The notes under the pieces were generated by a model, which was not told the origin of the DNA, did not search any database, and worked only from the letters and a program-made list of their open reading frames with translations. Below are positions 48,458 through 58,011 of a stretch of 62,083 nt of DNA, one piece after another (position 1 is the stretch's first letter; every line of letters begins with the position of its first letter). The stretch comes from Rhizobium sp. R635 (lineage in GTDB: Bacteria; Pseudomonadota; Alphaproteobacteria; Rhizobiales; Rhizobiaceae): assembly GCF_002211285.1 (NCBI RefSeq), contig NZ_LOKX01000021.1, positions 1-62,083 of the forward strand. Direction: 5' to 3'. The position numbers and the translations under genes are program-made.

Positions 48458-49132
48458 CTAGATATCGACAACGAGGCCTTTGGCCTTCAGCACCGGTTCC
48501 AGCTTGCTGACCTCGATGACCGACTTGCCCTGCTTGTAGGCTGCGATATAGCCGGCTTCGGCATCTTCGCGGGCTTGCGAAAGTCTCGCGGCTTCCTGCG
48601 CTTCCTGCCTGCGCACGACCACCAGTCCATCGGCATCGCCGACGATGATGTCGCCGGGATTGATGATTTCGCCGCCGACGATGATCGGGTCGTTTACGGC
48701 TGCGATGGTTTCCTTCACGGTTCCCTTGATACAGACGCTGAGCGAGAAGACGGGAAAGCCAAGTTCCCGCAGCTGCAGCGTGTCGCGCACGCCGGTGTCG
48801 GTCACGAGGCCGCCGATGCCCTTTGCGAGGCAGGCGTTGGCAAGCACGTCGCCGAAGGAGCCGGCCTCTTCGTATTCGCCCGCCGAGACGACGATGATGT
48901 CACCCGGCTTTGCGTAGTTGATGGCGAGCTGCAGCATGATGTTGTCGCGCGGTGCGCATTTGACCGTGAATGCCGGGCCGCAGAGTTTCATGCGGTAGTC
49001 GACGGGCTTGAGCCGCGAGGAGAGTGCGCCGCGGCGCCCCTGGGCTTCGTGGATGGTCGCCGGCGAAAATTTCGAAACGGCCTCGATGTCAGCTTTGCTG
49101 GGCCGTTCAGCGATATCTTTTATATGAATCAT
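48458..49132 (-). CDS. RraA-like / 4-carboxy-4-hydroxy-2-oxoadipate aldolase family protein
   Basis: A 224-residue protein of the RraA/HMG-aldolase fold: TIHEAQGRRGALSSRLKPV near residues 26-44, CGPAFTVKCAPRDNIMLQLAI near 50-70, the substrate/metal loop GDIIVVSAGEYEEAGSFGDVLANACLAKGIGGLVTDTGVRDT and GDIIVGDADGLVVVRRQEA. The GxxxD and GG-RD type motifs favour a class-II aldolase over the RNase E inhibitor. ATG 49132 has GAGG upstream. It follows the amino-acid importer genes by about 90 bases and may act on a downstream pathway product. The substrate is unknown. Confidence 0.8.
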   Translation of the reverse strand: MIHIKDIAERPSKADIEAVSKFSPATIHEAQGRRGALSSRLKPVDYRMKLCGPAFTVKCAPRDNIMLQLAINYAKPGDIIVVSAGEYEEAGSFGDVLANACLAKGIGGLVTDTGVRDTLQLRELGFPVFSLSVCIKGTVKETIAAVNDPIIVGGEIINPGDIIVGDADGLVVVRRQEAQEAARLSQAREDAEAGYIAAYKQGKSVIEVSKLEPVLKAKGLVVDI

Positions 49133-49221
49133 GGATGCCTCACATCGTTGGTAGACGGCGGGCATATCCCGCCGCCTGATCTCGGTTGCATTGTCTTCGG
49201 GAGGTTCCGAGACCGGTCGGT

Positions 49222-50058
49222 CTACGGGATCGGGTCGAATTTCAGCTGCGTGAGCGGCACGACTTTGTCGGTGCGGGTCATCTTGTACTCGGTGCTCGGG
49301 CCGAGCCACTTGTCCCAGATCTTGTTGATCTCGCCGGACTCGTCGAGCTTGTGCAGGATCTCGTTGATCTTGGCGGTCAGCGCCGGCTGATCCTTGGCCA
49401 TGCCGATGCCGATCGGCTGGTAGAGCATCGGCTCCTCGATCATCCGCATTTCCTTGCCCTTGCTCTTCGATTCATTGACGAACTTGGTCGTCGTCATGGT
49501 GTTCGCCACCATGCCGCGCGCCTTGCCCTGCTGAACGGCGAGGTAGGCCGAGGCGGTATCCTGGAAGGTCAGCGGGTCGGATTTGTTGAGCTTGATCGAC
49601 ATTTCCGAGGTCGAACCCTTGGTCGACGCAATGCGCTGGCCTGCGTAATCGGCCTTCGTCTTGCCGGCATCGTCCGCCGGCACGATCAGCATTTCCTTGG
49701 CGAGATAATAGGGATCGCTGAACTGGATCTGCTCGGCGCGGCTCAGCGTATAGGCAAGGTTGGCGACGGTGATATCGACGCGGCCGAGCTTGACCTCGGG
49801 CACGCGGGCTTCGACCGAGACCGGCTTGATTTCAGCCTTGACGCCCAATTCCTTGGCGATGGCGCCGCAGAGATCGACGTCGAAACCGGCCATTTCGCGG
49901 GTCTTCGGATCGGGCGAAGCGAAGGGAGGAACGTCGGCGAAAGTCGCGCAGCGCAGGGTCTTTGCCGACATGATGGTGTCGAGCTGATCGGCCTTTGCGG
50001 GCATGGCGGCGGCCAGGCCGGCGAATGCGACGGTGAGGCTCAGGTATTTCCAGTTCAT
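49222..50058 (-). CDS. Amino-acid ABC transporter binding protein
   Basis: A 278-residue periplasmic binding protein (SBP_bac_3 type) with a signal peptide ending AKA at residue 23, then TLRCATFADVPPFASPD, MAGFDVDLCGAIAKELGV, VANLAYTLSRAEQIQFSDPYY and ASTKGSTSEMSIKL. The fold and sequence resemble polar amino-acid (glutamate, cystine or ornithine class) binding proteins. AGGAG precedes ATG 50058. It serves the ATPase and permeases just upstream in the operon. Confidence 0.88.
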   Translation of the reverse strand: MNWKYLSLTVAFAGLAAAMPAKADQLDTIMSAKTLRCATFADVPPFASPDPKTREMAGFDVDLCGAIAKELGVKAEIKPVSVEARVPEVKLGRVDITVANLAYTLSRAEQIQFSDPYYLAKEMLIVPADDAGKTKADYAGQRIASTKGSTSEMSIKLNKSDPLTFQDTASAYLAVQQGKARGMVANTMTTTKFVNESKSKGKEMRMIEEPMLYQPIGIGMAKDQPALTAKINEILHKLDESGEINKIWDKWLGPSTEYKMTRTDKVVPLTQLKFDPIP

Positions 50059-50089
50059 TGCTGTTCTCCTTTGTTTTTGGTGGTTGGTA

Positions 50090-50854
50090 TCAATGCCTGA
50101 GATCAGCGAGGAAACGCTGAGCCCGGGGATGGGTCGGATTGGTGAAGAAGTCCTCGGGCGTCGCCATTTCGATGATCTGGCCGGCATCGATGAACCAGAT
50201 CCGGTCGGCGACCTCGCGCGCGAAACCCATTTCGTGGGTGACGCAGAGCATGGTCATGCCTTCCGACGCCAGGCTCTTCATGACGGCGAGAACTTCGCCG
50301 ACCATTTCGGGATCGAGCGCGCTCGTCGGCTCGTCGAACAGCATCACCGGCGGTTCCATGGCAAGAGCGCGGGCGATCGCCACCCGCTGCTGCTGGCCGC
50401 CCGAGAGCTGGCCGGGATAGGCTCGGGCCTTGTCGGCGAGGCCGACGCGGTCGAGGAGCTTGAGCGCCTTCTCGTGCGCGACATCCGGCGCCACGCCTTT
50501 CACCCGGATCGGTGACATCGACACGTTTTCAGCCACCGAAAGATGCGGAAAGAGGTTGAAGTTCTGGAATACGAAGCCGATCCGGCTGCGCATTGCGTTG
50601 AGCTCCTTCGCCCGCATCGACGCGTGGATGTCTTGCCCGTCGAGCCTGATCGATCCGCTGTTGATCTCTTCCAGGCGATTGATCGTGCGGATCAGCGTCG
50701 ATTTCCCCGAACCGGATGGACCGCAGATGACGACCACCTCGCCGCGCGCGACATCAGCATCGATGTTCTTCAGGACCGGATAGTCACCGTAACTCTTGCA
50801 GACCTGCGAAAGCCGGATCGTCTGCGATTCCTGCGCGGAAACTGACATGGTCAT
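50090..50854 (-). CDS. Polar amino-acid ABC transporter ATPase (GlnQ type)
   Basis: A 254-residue ATPase with Walker [10 protein letters not shown] near residues 44-52, signature LSGGQQQR near 149-156 and Walker [21 protein letters not shown] near 170-189. ATG 50854 overlaps the permease stop by 4 bases. The long upstream frame to 51619 is antisense or out of frame with the permease and is rejected. Confidence 0.9.
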   Translation of the reverse strand: MTMSVSAQESQTIRLSQVCKSYGDYPVLKNIDADVARGEVVVICGPSGSGKSTLIRTINRLEEINSGSIRLDGQDIHASMRAKELNAMRSRIGFVFQNFNLFPHLSVAENVSMSPIRVKGVAPDVAHEKALKLLDRVGLADKARAYPGQLSGGQQQRVAIARALAMEPPVMLFDEPTSALDPEMVGEVLAVMKSLASEGMTMLCVTHEMGFAREVADRIWFIDAGQIIEMATPEDFFTNPTHPRAQRFLADLRH

Positions 50855-51609
50855 AGCTGCTCCGATACGATTTTCGATGGCGCGGCCAGGGAGGCCGTGG
50901 GAACGTTGAGAAGTCCCGCACGCCGCCGCGTGATGCGCCGCTCGAGGCGATTTGCGAAGTAGGTGAGCGTCCAGCAGATGATGAAGTAGACGATCGCCAG
51001 GATGAGGAAGACCTGGAAGGGCTGCGTCAGGAGCTGGTTGTTGACCTGGCTTGCGGCAAAGGTCAGGTCCGGCACGTTGATCACATAACCGAGCGTCGTA
51101 TCCTTGATCGTCGAGACGAAGGTGGAGATGATGCTCGGGATCATGTTGTAGAGCGCCTGCGGCAGGATGATATAGCGCATCGCGCCCATATAGCCGTGGC
51201 CAAGCGCACGCGCGGCATCCATCTGGCCCGGTCCGAGCGCGACGATGCCGGCGCGGACGACTTCGCTGAGGAACGCGCTCTGATAGACCACGAGGGTCGT
51301 CAGCATGGTGACGAAGCTCGGCACATCGGCGCCGGTCAGTAGCGGCACGAGGAAATAGCTCCACAGGATGAGCATCAGCAGCGGCACGCCGCGGGTGAAA
51401 TAGACAAGCGCGGTGACCGGCCAGCGCAGCAGCGGCGACTTGGAAAGCCGCGCCATTGCGAAGAGGATGCTCACGGGAAAGGCGAGAATGATGCTGAGCG
51501 CCGAAAGGATCAGCGTGTTGGCGAGCCCGCCGAGCGGTCCGTTCGGATATTGGCCGATCAACAGCAGCAGCCAGTAGTCGCGGACGATGGCGATCATGTC
51601 CTGGATCAT
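50851..51609 (-). CDS. Amino-acid ABC transporter permease (second)
   Basis: A 252-residue HisM/GlnP-type permease with several hydrophobic helices and the cytoplasmic loop [43 protein letters not shown] near residues 120-162 that contacts the ATPase. It overlaps both neighbours by 4 bases, so the two permeases and the ATPase are translationally coupled. Confidence 0.9.
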   Translation of the reverse strand: MIQDMIAIVRDYWLLLLIGQYPNGPLGGLANTLILSALSIILAFPVSILFAMARLSKSPLLRWPVTALVYFTRGVPLLMLILWSYFLVPLLTGADVPSFVTMLTTLVVYQSAFLSEVVRAGIVALGPGQMDAARALGHGYMGAMRYIILPQALYNMIPSIISTFVSTIKDTTLGYVINVPDLTFAASQVNNQLLTQPFQVFLILAIVYFIICWTLTYFANRLERRITRRRAGLLNVPTASLAAPSKIVSEQL

Positions 51610-52313
51610 GCGCGCGCACTCCTGGCAGGATCTGCGCGCATCGACAGATAGGCGCCGATGCTCATGATCACGAGTGAGAAGAAGAGGTAGAGGACCGTGC
51701 CGATCAGGTAGACCTCGAAGGTGCGGAAGCTGAGGTTTTCGATTTCCTTGACGGCATGCGTCAGTTCAGACGCGCCGATGACGACGGCGAGACTGCTGTT
51801 CTTGAACAGGGAGACGCTGTGATTGATGAGCGGCGGCAGCGCATTGCGCACGCCCTGCGGCATGATGACGAAACGCATCGCCGAGACGTAGCCGTGCCCG
51901 AGCGCGCGCGCCGCCTGCATCTGGCCGTCGCTGACCGAGCGCACGCCCGAACGGAGATCTTCGCTGAAGTAGGCGGCCTGGCAGAGCCCGAGCCCGACCA
52001 CCGCGAAGATGGCTTCCGCGTTGTGGCTGGCAAGCCATGTCGCGATGCCGTTCGGCATCAGTGTGAAGATCCCGAAATACCAGAGCATGAGCTGCACCAG
52101 GGTCGGGACGTTGCGGTGATAGGATACGTAAGCGGCGACCAACGGATCGCCGAAACGAAAGGGGGATAGGCGCAGACCCAGCAGCAGCAGCGCCAGCGTC
52201 ATCGCCAGCGACCAGGAACCGGCATAGATGATGAAGGTCATCTCAATGCCATGCAGCAGCATGGCGGCATATTCCGGATTTCCGAGGATTGCCGAAAGGT
52301 CGAAGCCGCTCAC
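51606..52313 (-). CDS. Amino-acid ABC transporter permease (first)
   Basis: A 235-residue permease of the same HisM/GltJ family, with [42 protein letters not shown] as the ATPase-binding loop (about residues 127-168) and about five membrane helices. It overlaps the SDR gene stop upstream and the second permease downstream. Two different permeases mean a heterodimeric channel. Confidence 0.9.
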   Translation of the reverse strand: MSGFDLSAILGNPEYAAMLLHGIEMTFIIYAGSWSLAMTLALLLLGLRLSPFRFGDPLVAAYVSYHRNVPTLVQLMLWYFGIFTLMPNGIATWLASHNAEAIFAVVGLGLCQAAYFSEDLRSGVRSVSDGQMQAARALGHGYVSAMRFVIMPQGVRNALPPLINHSVSLFKNSSLAVVIGASELTHAVKEIENLSFRTFEVYLIGTVLYLFFSLVIMSIGAYLSMRADPARSARA

Positions 52314-53089
52314 GGTTTTGGTTCCCCGGATTGATCCGTCTTCGCCACAGGCTGCGGCTTCGCCGTCTGCAGGCCGCCCATCACCTGCAGCGTCGGCGTG
52401 ATCTCCATGTGCCCGATGTTGACGGCCACCGGAGCTGCGATGGCGAAGGCGATGGCGTCCGCGATGTCAGCCGCCTGCGGCAATTCGAAGCCGTCGATGA
52501 ACCGTTCCCGGACGCTCGGGTCATTGCCGTGGACGTGATTGAAAATGTCGGTGGCGACCCGGCCGGGGCAGATCTCAGTGACGCGCACCCGCTTGCCGAA
52601 GGCGTCGATGCGCAGCTGGTTGGACAGCATGCTCACCCCTGCCTTGGTGGCGTGATAGGACGAGTTGCCGCCGAAATTGTAGGCGCCGGCGATCGACGAG
52701 ATATTGATGACATGGCCGCGATCGCGCGCCACCATGCCCGGCACCACCAGGCGGCAGATATGCAGGACGGCCCGCAGATTGACGTCGATGAGGAGATCGA
52801 TGTCGCCTTCGTCGGCTTCGAGGAATTTCTTCGGCCGGTCGACGCCGGCATTGTTGACGAGAATGTCGAATTCCACCCGATCCGCGAGTTCGGCGATTGC
52901 CTTGCGGTCGGTCACATCGATGACATGAGGGATGCAGCCCGTCCGCGCGGCCAGCTGCTGCAGCGCTTCGGCGCTACGGGCAACGGCATGGACCTCGATG
53001 TTCTCCCGGCGGAGCCGCTCGACAACGGCTGCGCCGATTCCGGAAGATGCGCCTGTTATCAGTGCGGTCTTGTAGTCGGAGAATGGCAT
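52310..53089 (-). CDS. Short-chain dehydrogenase/reductase heading the transporter operon
   Basis: A 259-residue SDR with TGASSGIG near residues 14-21, VNNAGVDRPKKFLEADE near 79-95, the catalytic Ser in INISSIAGAYNFGGNSSYHATKAGVSML (Tyr-His-Ala-Thr-Lys) and a C-terminal extension of about 25 residues. It resembles 3-hydroxy acid (serine-type) dehydrogenases of the YdfG branch. It overlaps the first permease by 4 bases and is divergent from the LysR gene, which likely controls it. Confidence 0.85.
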   Translation of the reverse strand: MPFSDYKTALITGASSGIGAAVVERLRRENIEVHAVARSAEALQQLAARTGCIPHVIDVTDRKAIAELADRVEFDILVNNAGVDRPKKFLEADEGDIDLLIDVNLRAVLHICRLVVPGMVARDRGHVINISSIAGAYNFGGNSSYHATKAGVSMLSNQLRIDAFGKRVRVTEICPGRVATDIFNHVHGNDPSVRERFIDGFELPQAADIADAIAFAIAAPVAVNIGHMEITPTLQVMGGLQTAKPQPVAKTDQSGEPKP

Positions 53090-53322
53090 TGTCGTTCCCT
53101 TGTTGTTGATTGAGACAGTAGCGAAGCTTTAACCCCTTGCCTAAGACCGATTATCTTTGGAGCAATAAGCAACGGTTATGGAGCAGGTGCGGCTTGCCGA
53201 AGAAGAGAAAACGGTAATGCCGGCATCCCGGTGCGGCCTTGCCTGAGACCGTGTCGCGTTGCAAAAGCAATGCGCCTCTGCAAACATGCCGCCATGCAGA
53301 TCAGAATGGTACCCCGATCCTC
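53090..53322. promoter_or_regulatory. Divergent control region between SDR-transporter operon and LysR gene
   Basis: A 233-base gap holds the promoters of the leftward SDR operon and the rightward LysR gene. LysR regulators usually bind such shared gaps at T-N11-A dyads. GATTATCTTTGGAGCAATAAG near 53150-53170 is AT-rich but no single site is compelling. Confidence 0.4.
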
Positions 53323-54228
53323 ATGGACATCAGACGCCTCAAATCTTTCATCGTGATCGTCGACAGCGGCAGCATCACGCGCGCGGCGGATCTCTTGCAT
53401 ATCGCCCAGCCGGCGCTGAGCCAGCAGCTCGCGGCGCTGGAGGAGCATTTCGGCCACAAGCTTTTGATCCGCAGCCAGCAGGGCGTGAGCATGACCGATG
53501 CCGGGCATGCGGTGTACCGCCATGCGCAGATCATCCTCCGGCAGATGGAGCAGGCGCAGGCCGATGCTTCGGCGGCCGGCAATTCGCTTGCCGGGCGTGT
53601 ATCCGTTGGTCTCGTGCCGTTCAGCAGCGCCGCGACGCTCTCGGTCGATCTGCTGGCGGAGACCCGGAAACTGCATCCCGGCATCCTGCTGCATCTGACT
53701 GAAAGCGTCGGCCAGACCTATAGCCAGATGATCATGAACGGCCGGCTGGAGATGGCGCTTCTGCATGGAACCGGCCCGATCAAGGGCGTGCGGTTCGAGC
53801 CGATCCTGAGCGAGGAATTTTTTCTGGTGGCGCATCGCGATTTTGCGATCGAGGCGGATGCAAAACCCGTTCCGGTCAGCGCGCTCGACGGGATACCGAT
53901 GCTGTTGCCGCCGGCCTATAATTTCGTCCGCCGGGCGGTCGATACCGCCTTCACGCGCACCCGCACCAATCTGAAGGTCGTGGCGGAAGTCGAAATCGTA
54001 CGGACCCTCGCCCGTGCGGTCGCGAGCGGCCTCGGCGCGACGATCATGCCGAAGGCCATCGCCGATCGCATCGTCTCGGAATCGAGCGAGCCGCTGATCT
54101 GCCGGCTCGTCTCGCCGAGGATAGAGGAAACCCTGTCGCTCTGCGTTTCCGACCAGAACCCGCTGTCGGAGCCGGCCCTTGCCGTCCGGGACATCCTTCT
54201 CGGGCTGACGGCGCGGCTGAAAGGCTAA
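53323..54228 (+). CDS. LysR-family transcriptional regulator
   Basis: A 301-residue regulator with the LysR helix-turn-helix (MDIRRLKSFIVIVDSGSITRAADLLHIAQPALSQQLAALEEHFGHKLLIRS, residues 1-51) and a periplasmic-binding-like co-inducer domain. It resembles the NAC/CynR-type branch. ATG 53323 matches the family start and the longer frame to 53239 is rejected. It is divergent from the SDR/transporter operon and convergent with the aminotransferase (10 bases between stops), so it probably regulates amino-acid uptake genes. Confidence 0.88.
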   Translation: MDIRRLKSFIVIVDSGSITRAADLLHIAQPALSQQLAALEEHFGHKLLIRSQQGVSMTDAGHAVYRHAQIILRQMEQAQADASAAGNSLAGRVSVGLVPFSSAATLSVDLLAETRKLHPGILLHLTESVGQTYSQMIMNGRLEMALLHGTGPIKGVRFEPILSEEFFLVAHRDFAIEADAKPVPVSALDGIPMLLPPAYNFVRRAVDTAFTRTRTNLKVVAEVEIVRTLARAVASGLGATIMPKAIADRIVSESSEPLICRLVSPRIEETLSLCVSDQNPLSEPALAVRDILLGLTARLKG

Positions 54229-54238
54229 GCTCCGCGCG

Positions 54239-55441
54239 TCAGCGCATATCCTTGCAGAACTGAGCTATGCGGGCGCAGCCTTCGCCGAGCTTTTCCATGC
54301 TGGTGGCGTAGGAAATGCGGAAGAAGGGGCTCATTCCGTAAGCCGCGCCTTGCACGGTCGCGACATGATGCTCCTCCACCAGCGCCATGACGAAGTCGAC
54401 ATCCGTCTCGATCTTTCGCCCGCCCTTGCTGGTCTTGCCGATCAGCCCCGATATATTGGGATAGATATAGAAGGCGCCCTCCGGCCTGTGGCAGCGCAGC
54501 CCTTCCACCTCCGACAGTTTGTCGAGGACGAAGTCGCGCCGCGTCTTGTAGATCGCCGCCCGCTCCTTCAGGAGATCCTGAGGTCCGTCGAGTGCGGCGG
54601 TCGCGGCCGCCTGCGTCAGCGTTGCGATGCCGCCGCCATTCTGGCCGTTGACGTTGCTGATGGCTGCCATCAGCTCTTTCGAGCCGGCGCAGAAACCGAG
54701 CCGCCAGCCGGTCATCGCGTAAGCCTTGGAGACACCGTTCATCGTCAGGACGCGTTCATAGAGCCTCGGCTCGACTTCCGCCACGGTGCAGAACTGGAAG
54801 TCGTCATAAACAAGGTGCTCGTAGATGTCGTCGGTCATGATCCAGACGTGGGGATGACGCAGCATCACCTCGGCGATGGCGGCCATCTCGGCCCGGGAGC
54901 AGGCCGCGCCGGTCGGATTGTTCGGGAAATTCAGGAAGAGCCATTTGGTGCGCGGCGTGATCGCCGCCTCCAGGTCCTCCGGGCGCAGCTTGAAGCCGGT
55001 CTGTTCGTGGCAGGGAACGGCGACGGGTACGCCGCCGGCGAACTTGACGATATCGGCATAGCTGACCCAGGAGGGTGTCGGAATGACGACCTCGTCACCC
55101 GGATTGCAGGTTGCGAGCATCGCATTGAAGATCACCTGCTTGCCGCCGCCCGAGACGACGATCTGGCTGGCGTCATAGTCGAGATTGTTGTCGCGCTTGA
55201 ACTTCCTGATGATCGCGGCCTTGAGGGCCGGCGTCCCGTCCATCGGCGGATATTTCGTATCGCCGGCAAGCGCTGCCGCATGCGCCGCTTCGATGGCATG
55301 CGTCGGAGTGGGAAAATCCGGCTCGCCGGAGGAGAGGCTGACGACCTGGACGCCTTTGGCGGCAAGCTCCCTGGCGCGCTGGGTCATGGCGGCGGATGCT
55401 GAAATGGAGACGTTTTTCAGGCGGTCGGCTTTGATGGACAT
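54239..55441 (-). CDS. PLP-dependent aminotransferase (aspartate aminotransferase family, class I)
   Basis: A 400-residue fold-type I enzyme with LSSGEPDFPTPTHAIEA near residues 36-52, FPNNPTGAACSRAEM near 170-184 and the PLP Lys in NGVSKAYAMTGWRLGF near 233-248. The late RISYATSMEKLGEGCARI has the substrate Arg. ATG 55441 excludes the longer frame to 55576. It lies 61 bases after pxpA on the same strand and may transaminate glutamate or another amino acid released by the pxp enzymes. Confidence 0.88.
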   Translation of the reverse strand: MSIKADRLKNVSISASAAMTQRARELAAKGVQVVSLSSGEPDFPTPTHAIEAAHAAALAGDTKYPPMDGTPALKAAIIRKFKRDNNLDYDASQIVVSGGGKQVIFNAMLATCNPGDEVVIPTPSWVSYADIVKFAGGVPVAVPCHEQTGFKLRPEDLEAAITPRTKWLFLNFPNNPTGAACSRAEMAAIAEVMLRHPHVWIMTDDIYEHLVYDDFQFCTVAEVEPRLYERVLTMNGVSKAYAMTGWRLGFCAGSKELMAAISNVNGQNGGGIATLTQAAATAALDGPQDLLKERAAIYKTRRDFVLDKLSEVEGLRCHRPEGAFYIYPNISGLIGKTSKGGRKIETDVDFVMALVEEHHVATVQGAAYGMSPFFRISYATSMEKLGEGCARIAQFCKDMR

Positions 55442-55502
55442 CGGAATGGTCCTCTGGTGAGGGATTGGAGTTATGGACCGCCCGCGGGCGATCGGACTTG
55501 TA

Positions 55503-56270
55503 TCATTCGGCGAGTTCGGCAGCGGGAGCGAGTGCCGCACCCGTGGCTTCGATCTCGCCGCGCACGATGCCGGCAAGTTCGAGGGCGCCGGGTGTGTCGC
55601 TGTGAACGAGAATGGAGCGCGCCGGCATGGCGATCACGGCGTCGTCGATCGTGCGGACGGTCCCGTCGAGCAGGAATTGCCGCACGCGGGCGCGCACCGA
55701 GGCTTCGTCCTTGATGACGGCGCCCGGCAGCCCGCGCGCGACGAGTTTGCCAGCGGCATCATAGGCACGGTCCGCGAGGAAAAGCGCCAGCGTCTTCAGG
55801 CGCGCACGTCTGGCCGCCGATTCGATCTCGCTGCCCGACGTGACGAAGACCACGAGACCGGGGTCCACAGTGGCGATCGCATCCATCATCAGGTCGGCGA
55901 GTACGGGATCGCGGTTGACCATATTGCCCATGGCCGCATGGAAGCTGATGTGGGAGACGGCGACCCGCTCGCTCCTGGCGATCGCCATCAGGGCGCCGAG
56001 CTGGTAGAGCATCTGCTGGCGAAGCTCGTCCGCCGGGAACGGTATTTCGCGCCGGCCGAAGCCGAGCCGGTCGGGCAGACCCGGATGGGCGCCGATGCCG
56101 ACGCCGTTCAGCTTTGCGAGCCGGACCATGCGCCCCATCGTGTCGGGATCACCGCTGTGGAAACCGCAGGCGATGTTGGCCGAGGAGACGATCTTCATCA
56201 TCGCTTCGTCGTCGCACAGCCGGTAGGGGCCAAATCCTTCGCCCATGTCGGAATTCAGATCGATCTTCAT
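55503..56270 (-). CDS. pxpA: 5-oxoprolinase subunit A (LamB/YcsF family)
   Basis: A 255-residue LamB/YcsF protein beginning MKIDLNSDMGEGFGPY, with NIACGFHSGDPDTMGRMVRLA near residues 33-53, GVGIGAHPGLPDRLGFGRRE near 56-75 and VRAEAFADRAYD-like segments later. In the PxpABC complex PxpA cleaves the activated 5-oxoproline (pyroglutamate) ring to glutamate. Here it sits with PxpB, PxpC and biotin carboxylase genes, so an ATP- and biotin-linked variant acting on 5-oxoproline or another lactam is possible. Confidence 0.88.
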   Translation of the reverse strand: MKIDLNSDMGEGFGPYRLCDDEAMMKIVSSANIACGFHSGDPDTMGRMVRLAKLNGVGIGAHPGLPDRLGFGRREIPFPADELRQQMLYQLGALMAIARSERVAVSHISFHAAMGNMVNRDPVLADLMMDAIATVDPGLVVFVTSGSEIESAARRARLKTLALFLADRAYDAAGKLVARGLPGAVIKDEASVRARVRQFLLDGTVRTIDDAVIAMPARSILVHSDTPGALELAGIVRGEIEATGAALAPAAELAE

Positions 56271-56311
56271 GAGTTCCTCCTTTTGACGGCGTCTCTGTTT
56301 GCGCGCATTTC

Positions 56312-57307
56312 CTAGGCCATCGCTTTCAGGGCGCGTTTGACCGTCGCCGATGTTTGCCTGATGTCATCGACATAGCGGGCGACGGCTTGTTCGGCTGTGC
56401 GCGCTTCCGCGTGCGTCGAGCGGACGAATTTCAGCCGGGCGCCGATGCGGGCCTGCCCGAGCCGCCAGAGGTCGCATTCGATCACGCCGGCGACCTTCGG
56501 ATATCCGCCCGCAGTATTCGCATCGCTCATCTGCACGATCGGTTCGCCGCCGGGCGGCACCTGGATCACGCCGGGCACGACGCCGTGGGAGCGCATCTCG
56601 ATCGATGCCGTCGGCTTGATGGGTTCGCCTGACAAGCGGTAGCCGGTCCGGTCGCTTCGGGAGGAAATCCTCCAGGTCTGGCTCCAGAAGGCTTCGCCGT
56701 CTTCGGAGAAAAGATCGTGCTCGCCGGCAGGCAGGGCGCGGATCGGCAGTACGCCGTCGACCGGGGCCGGGAAGACATCGCTGAGTGCTGCGGCCGGCTC
56801 GACGACGGCGAGGCCCGTGGCCGGCAGCATGGCAATCTCCGCGTCCTCACCGACCGCGAGCCGATCGCCTTTCGCCAGCGGGCGGCCCGCATTGCCTCCG
56901 AAGCCGCCACGCAGAGACGTGCTGCGCGAGCCCATGACGACCGGGATATCCAGCCCGCCGCCGAGCGCGACGTAGGAGCGCGCCAGCCGCGGAGGCTGCT
57001 TCAGTTCGAGAATCTGTCCGGGCTCGGCGACATAGGCGCACCAGGCAAGCAGTTCCGATCCGTCGAGATGGGGATTGCCGTCGGCGCCGGTCACGGCAAA
57101 GGCGATGCGCCGCTCGAAACGCAGGCGGAACGGGAAGGTCTGCACCTCGATCACGGCAGCATTCTCGTCATTGCCGACGAGAATATTGCCGATCCGGACC
57201 GCAAGCGGGTCCATCGCGCCGCTCGCCGATACGCCGATATCGCGATAGCCGGGACGGCCGAGATCCTGCACCGTGTTGAAAGGGCCGCTTTCCAGGATCT
57301 CGATCAT
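56312..57307 (-). CDS. pxpC: 5-oxoprolinase subunit C (KipA / biotin-dependent carboxyltransferase family)
   Basis: A 331-residue protein of the KipA/AHS2 family: MIEILESGPFNTVQDLGRPGYRDIGVSASGAMDPLAVRIGNILVGN at the start, then SRSDRTGYRLSGEPI and VPPGGEPIVQMSDANTAGGYPKVAGVI. The family equals the second half of urea-carboxylase carboxyltransferase. It overlaps pxpB by 4 bases. With PxpB it phosphorylates or carboxylates the lactam before PxpA cleaves it. Confidence 0.88.
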   Translation of the reverse strand: MIEILESGPFNTVQDLGRPGYRDIGVSASGAMDPLAVRIGNILVGNDENAAVIEVQTFPFRLRFERRIAFAVTGADGNPHLDGSELLAWCAYVAEPGQILELKQPPRLARSYVALGGGLDIPVVMGSRSTSLRGGFGGNAGRPLAKGDRLAVGEDAEIAMLPATGLAVVEPAAALSDVFPAPVDGVLPIRALPAGEHDLFSEDGEAFWSQTWRISSRSDRTGYRLSGEPIKPTASIEMRSHGVVPGVIQVPPGGEPIVQMSDANTAGGYPKVAGVIECDLWRLGQARIGARLKFVRSTHAEARTAEQAVARYVDDIRQTSATVKRALKAMA

Positions 57308-58011
57308 AGCTCGATCCTCGCCGGCAGGAACCGCACCGTATCTCCCGGCGCCATCATGGCCGGCGTCGGCGAGGCGGGATCGAACATCTCAAGTGTCGCG
57401 AAGCCTATGGAATTCCAGCCGTTCGGCCCTGTCAGCATGGCGACGCCGGTCTGCATGCCGCCGATGGTCACGCAGCCCTTTGCCATCTTCAGCGAGGGGA
57501 CGGTCTTGCGCGGCATGTAGATACGGGGATCGAGACCATGAAGATAACCGAAGCCGGGAGCGCTTCCCAAAGCGAAAACACGGTAGGTCGCTTGATGATG
57601 GATGCGCACCACCTCGCGATCGCCGAGACCCGAGAGATCGCAAAGGGCCGGAAGATCCGTCGCATATTCGCCGCCGTAATGGACGGGGATCTCGATGGTC
57701 TTGCCTTCGAGATCGATGCTCTCGGCATTCGCCCATGCCTCCAGCAGCCGCGCGACCACCGCATCGGGTTCCTCGGGCGTTTCCTTGAAAATCACCAGCA
57801 GGTTGGTCATCCCAGGAATGTCTTCCGCAAGGTCCGCCCAGCCTTTCACGGTCTGGGACAAAGCCCAGATCCGCCGCTGCGCGGCAAGATCGAATTCACC
57901 GGGCGCCTCGAGCAGGAAGGCCCTGGCGCCGATCGAGGAAACCCGTGCCCGGCTTTTGGTGGCCGGAACGATCTCGCGTTGCGGTGCGTGCCTGTTCGTC
58001 GTGACGATCAT
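57304..58011 (-). CDS. pxpB: 5-oxoprolinase subunit B (KipI / AHS1 family)
   Basis: A 235-residue KipI/allophanate-hydrolase-subunit-1 domain: IPGMTNLLVIFKETPEEPDAV near residues 64-84, EIPVHYGGEYATDLPALCDLSGL near 106-128 and GSAPGFGYLHGLDPRIYMPRK near 148-168. It overlaps pxpC and the biotinyl-like gene by 4 bases on either side, so these proteins are produced together. Confidence 0.88.
   Translation of the reverse strand: MIVTTNRHAPQREIVPATKSRARVSSIGARAFLLEAPGEFDLAAQRRIWALSQTVKGWADLAEDIPGMTNLLVIFKETPEEPDAVVARLLEAWANAESIDLEGKTIEIPVHYGGEYATDLPALCDLSGLGDREVVRIHHQATYRVFALGSAPGFGYLHGLDPRIYMPRKTVPSLKMAKGCVTIGGMQTGVAMLTGPNGWNSIGFATLEMFDPASPTPAMMAPGDTVRFLPARIEL

Noticed and set aside
48458..49132. 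RraA ribonuclease E inhibitor
   Set aside because: Genomic context is amino-acid uptake and catabolism, and motifs fit the aldolase branch of the fold better. The name RraA-like is kept only for the fold.
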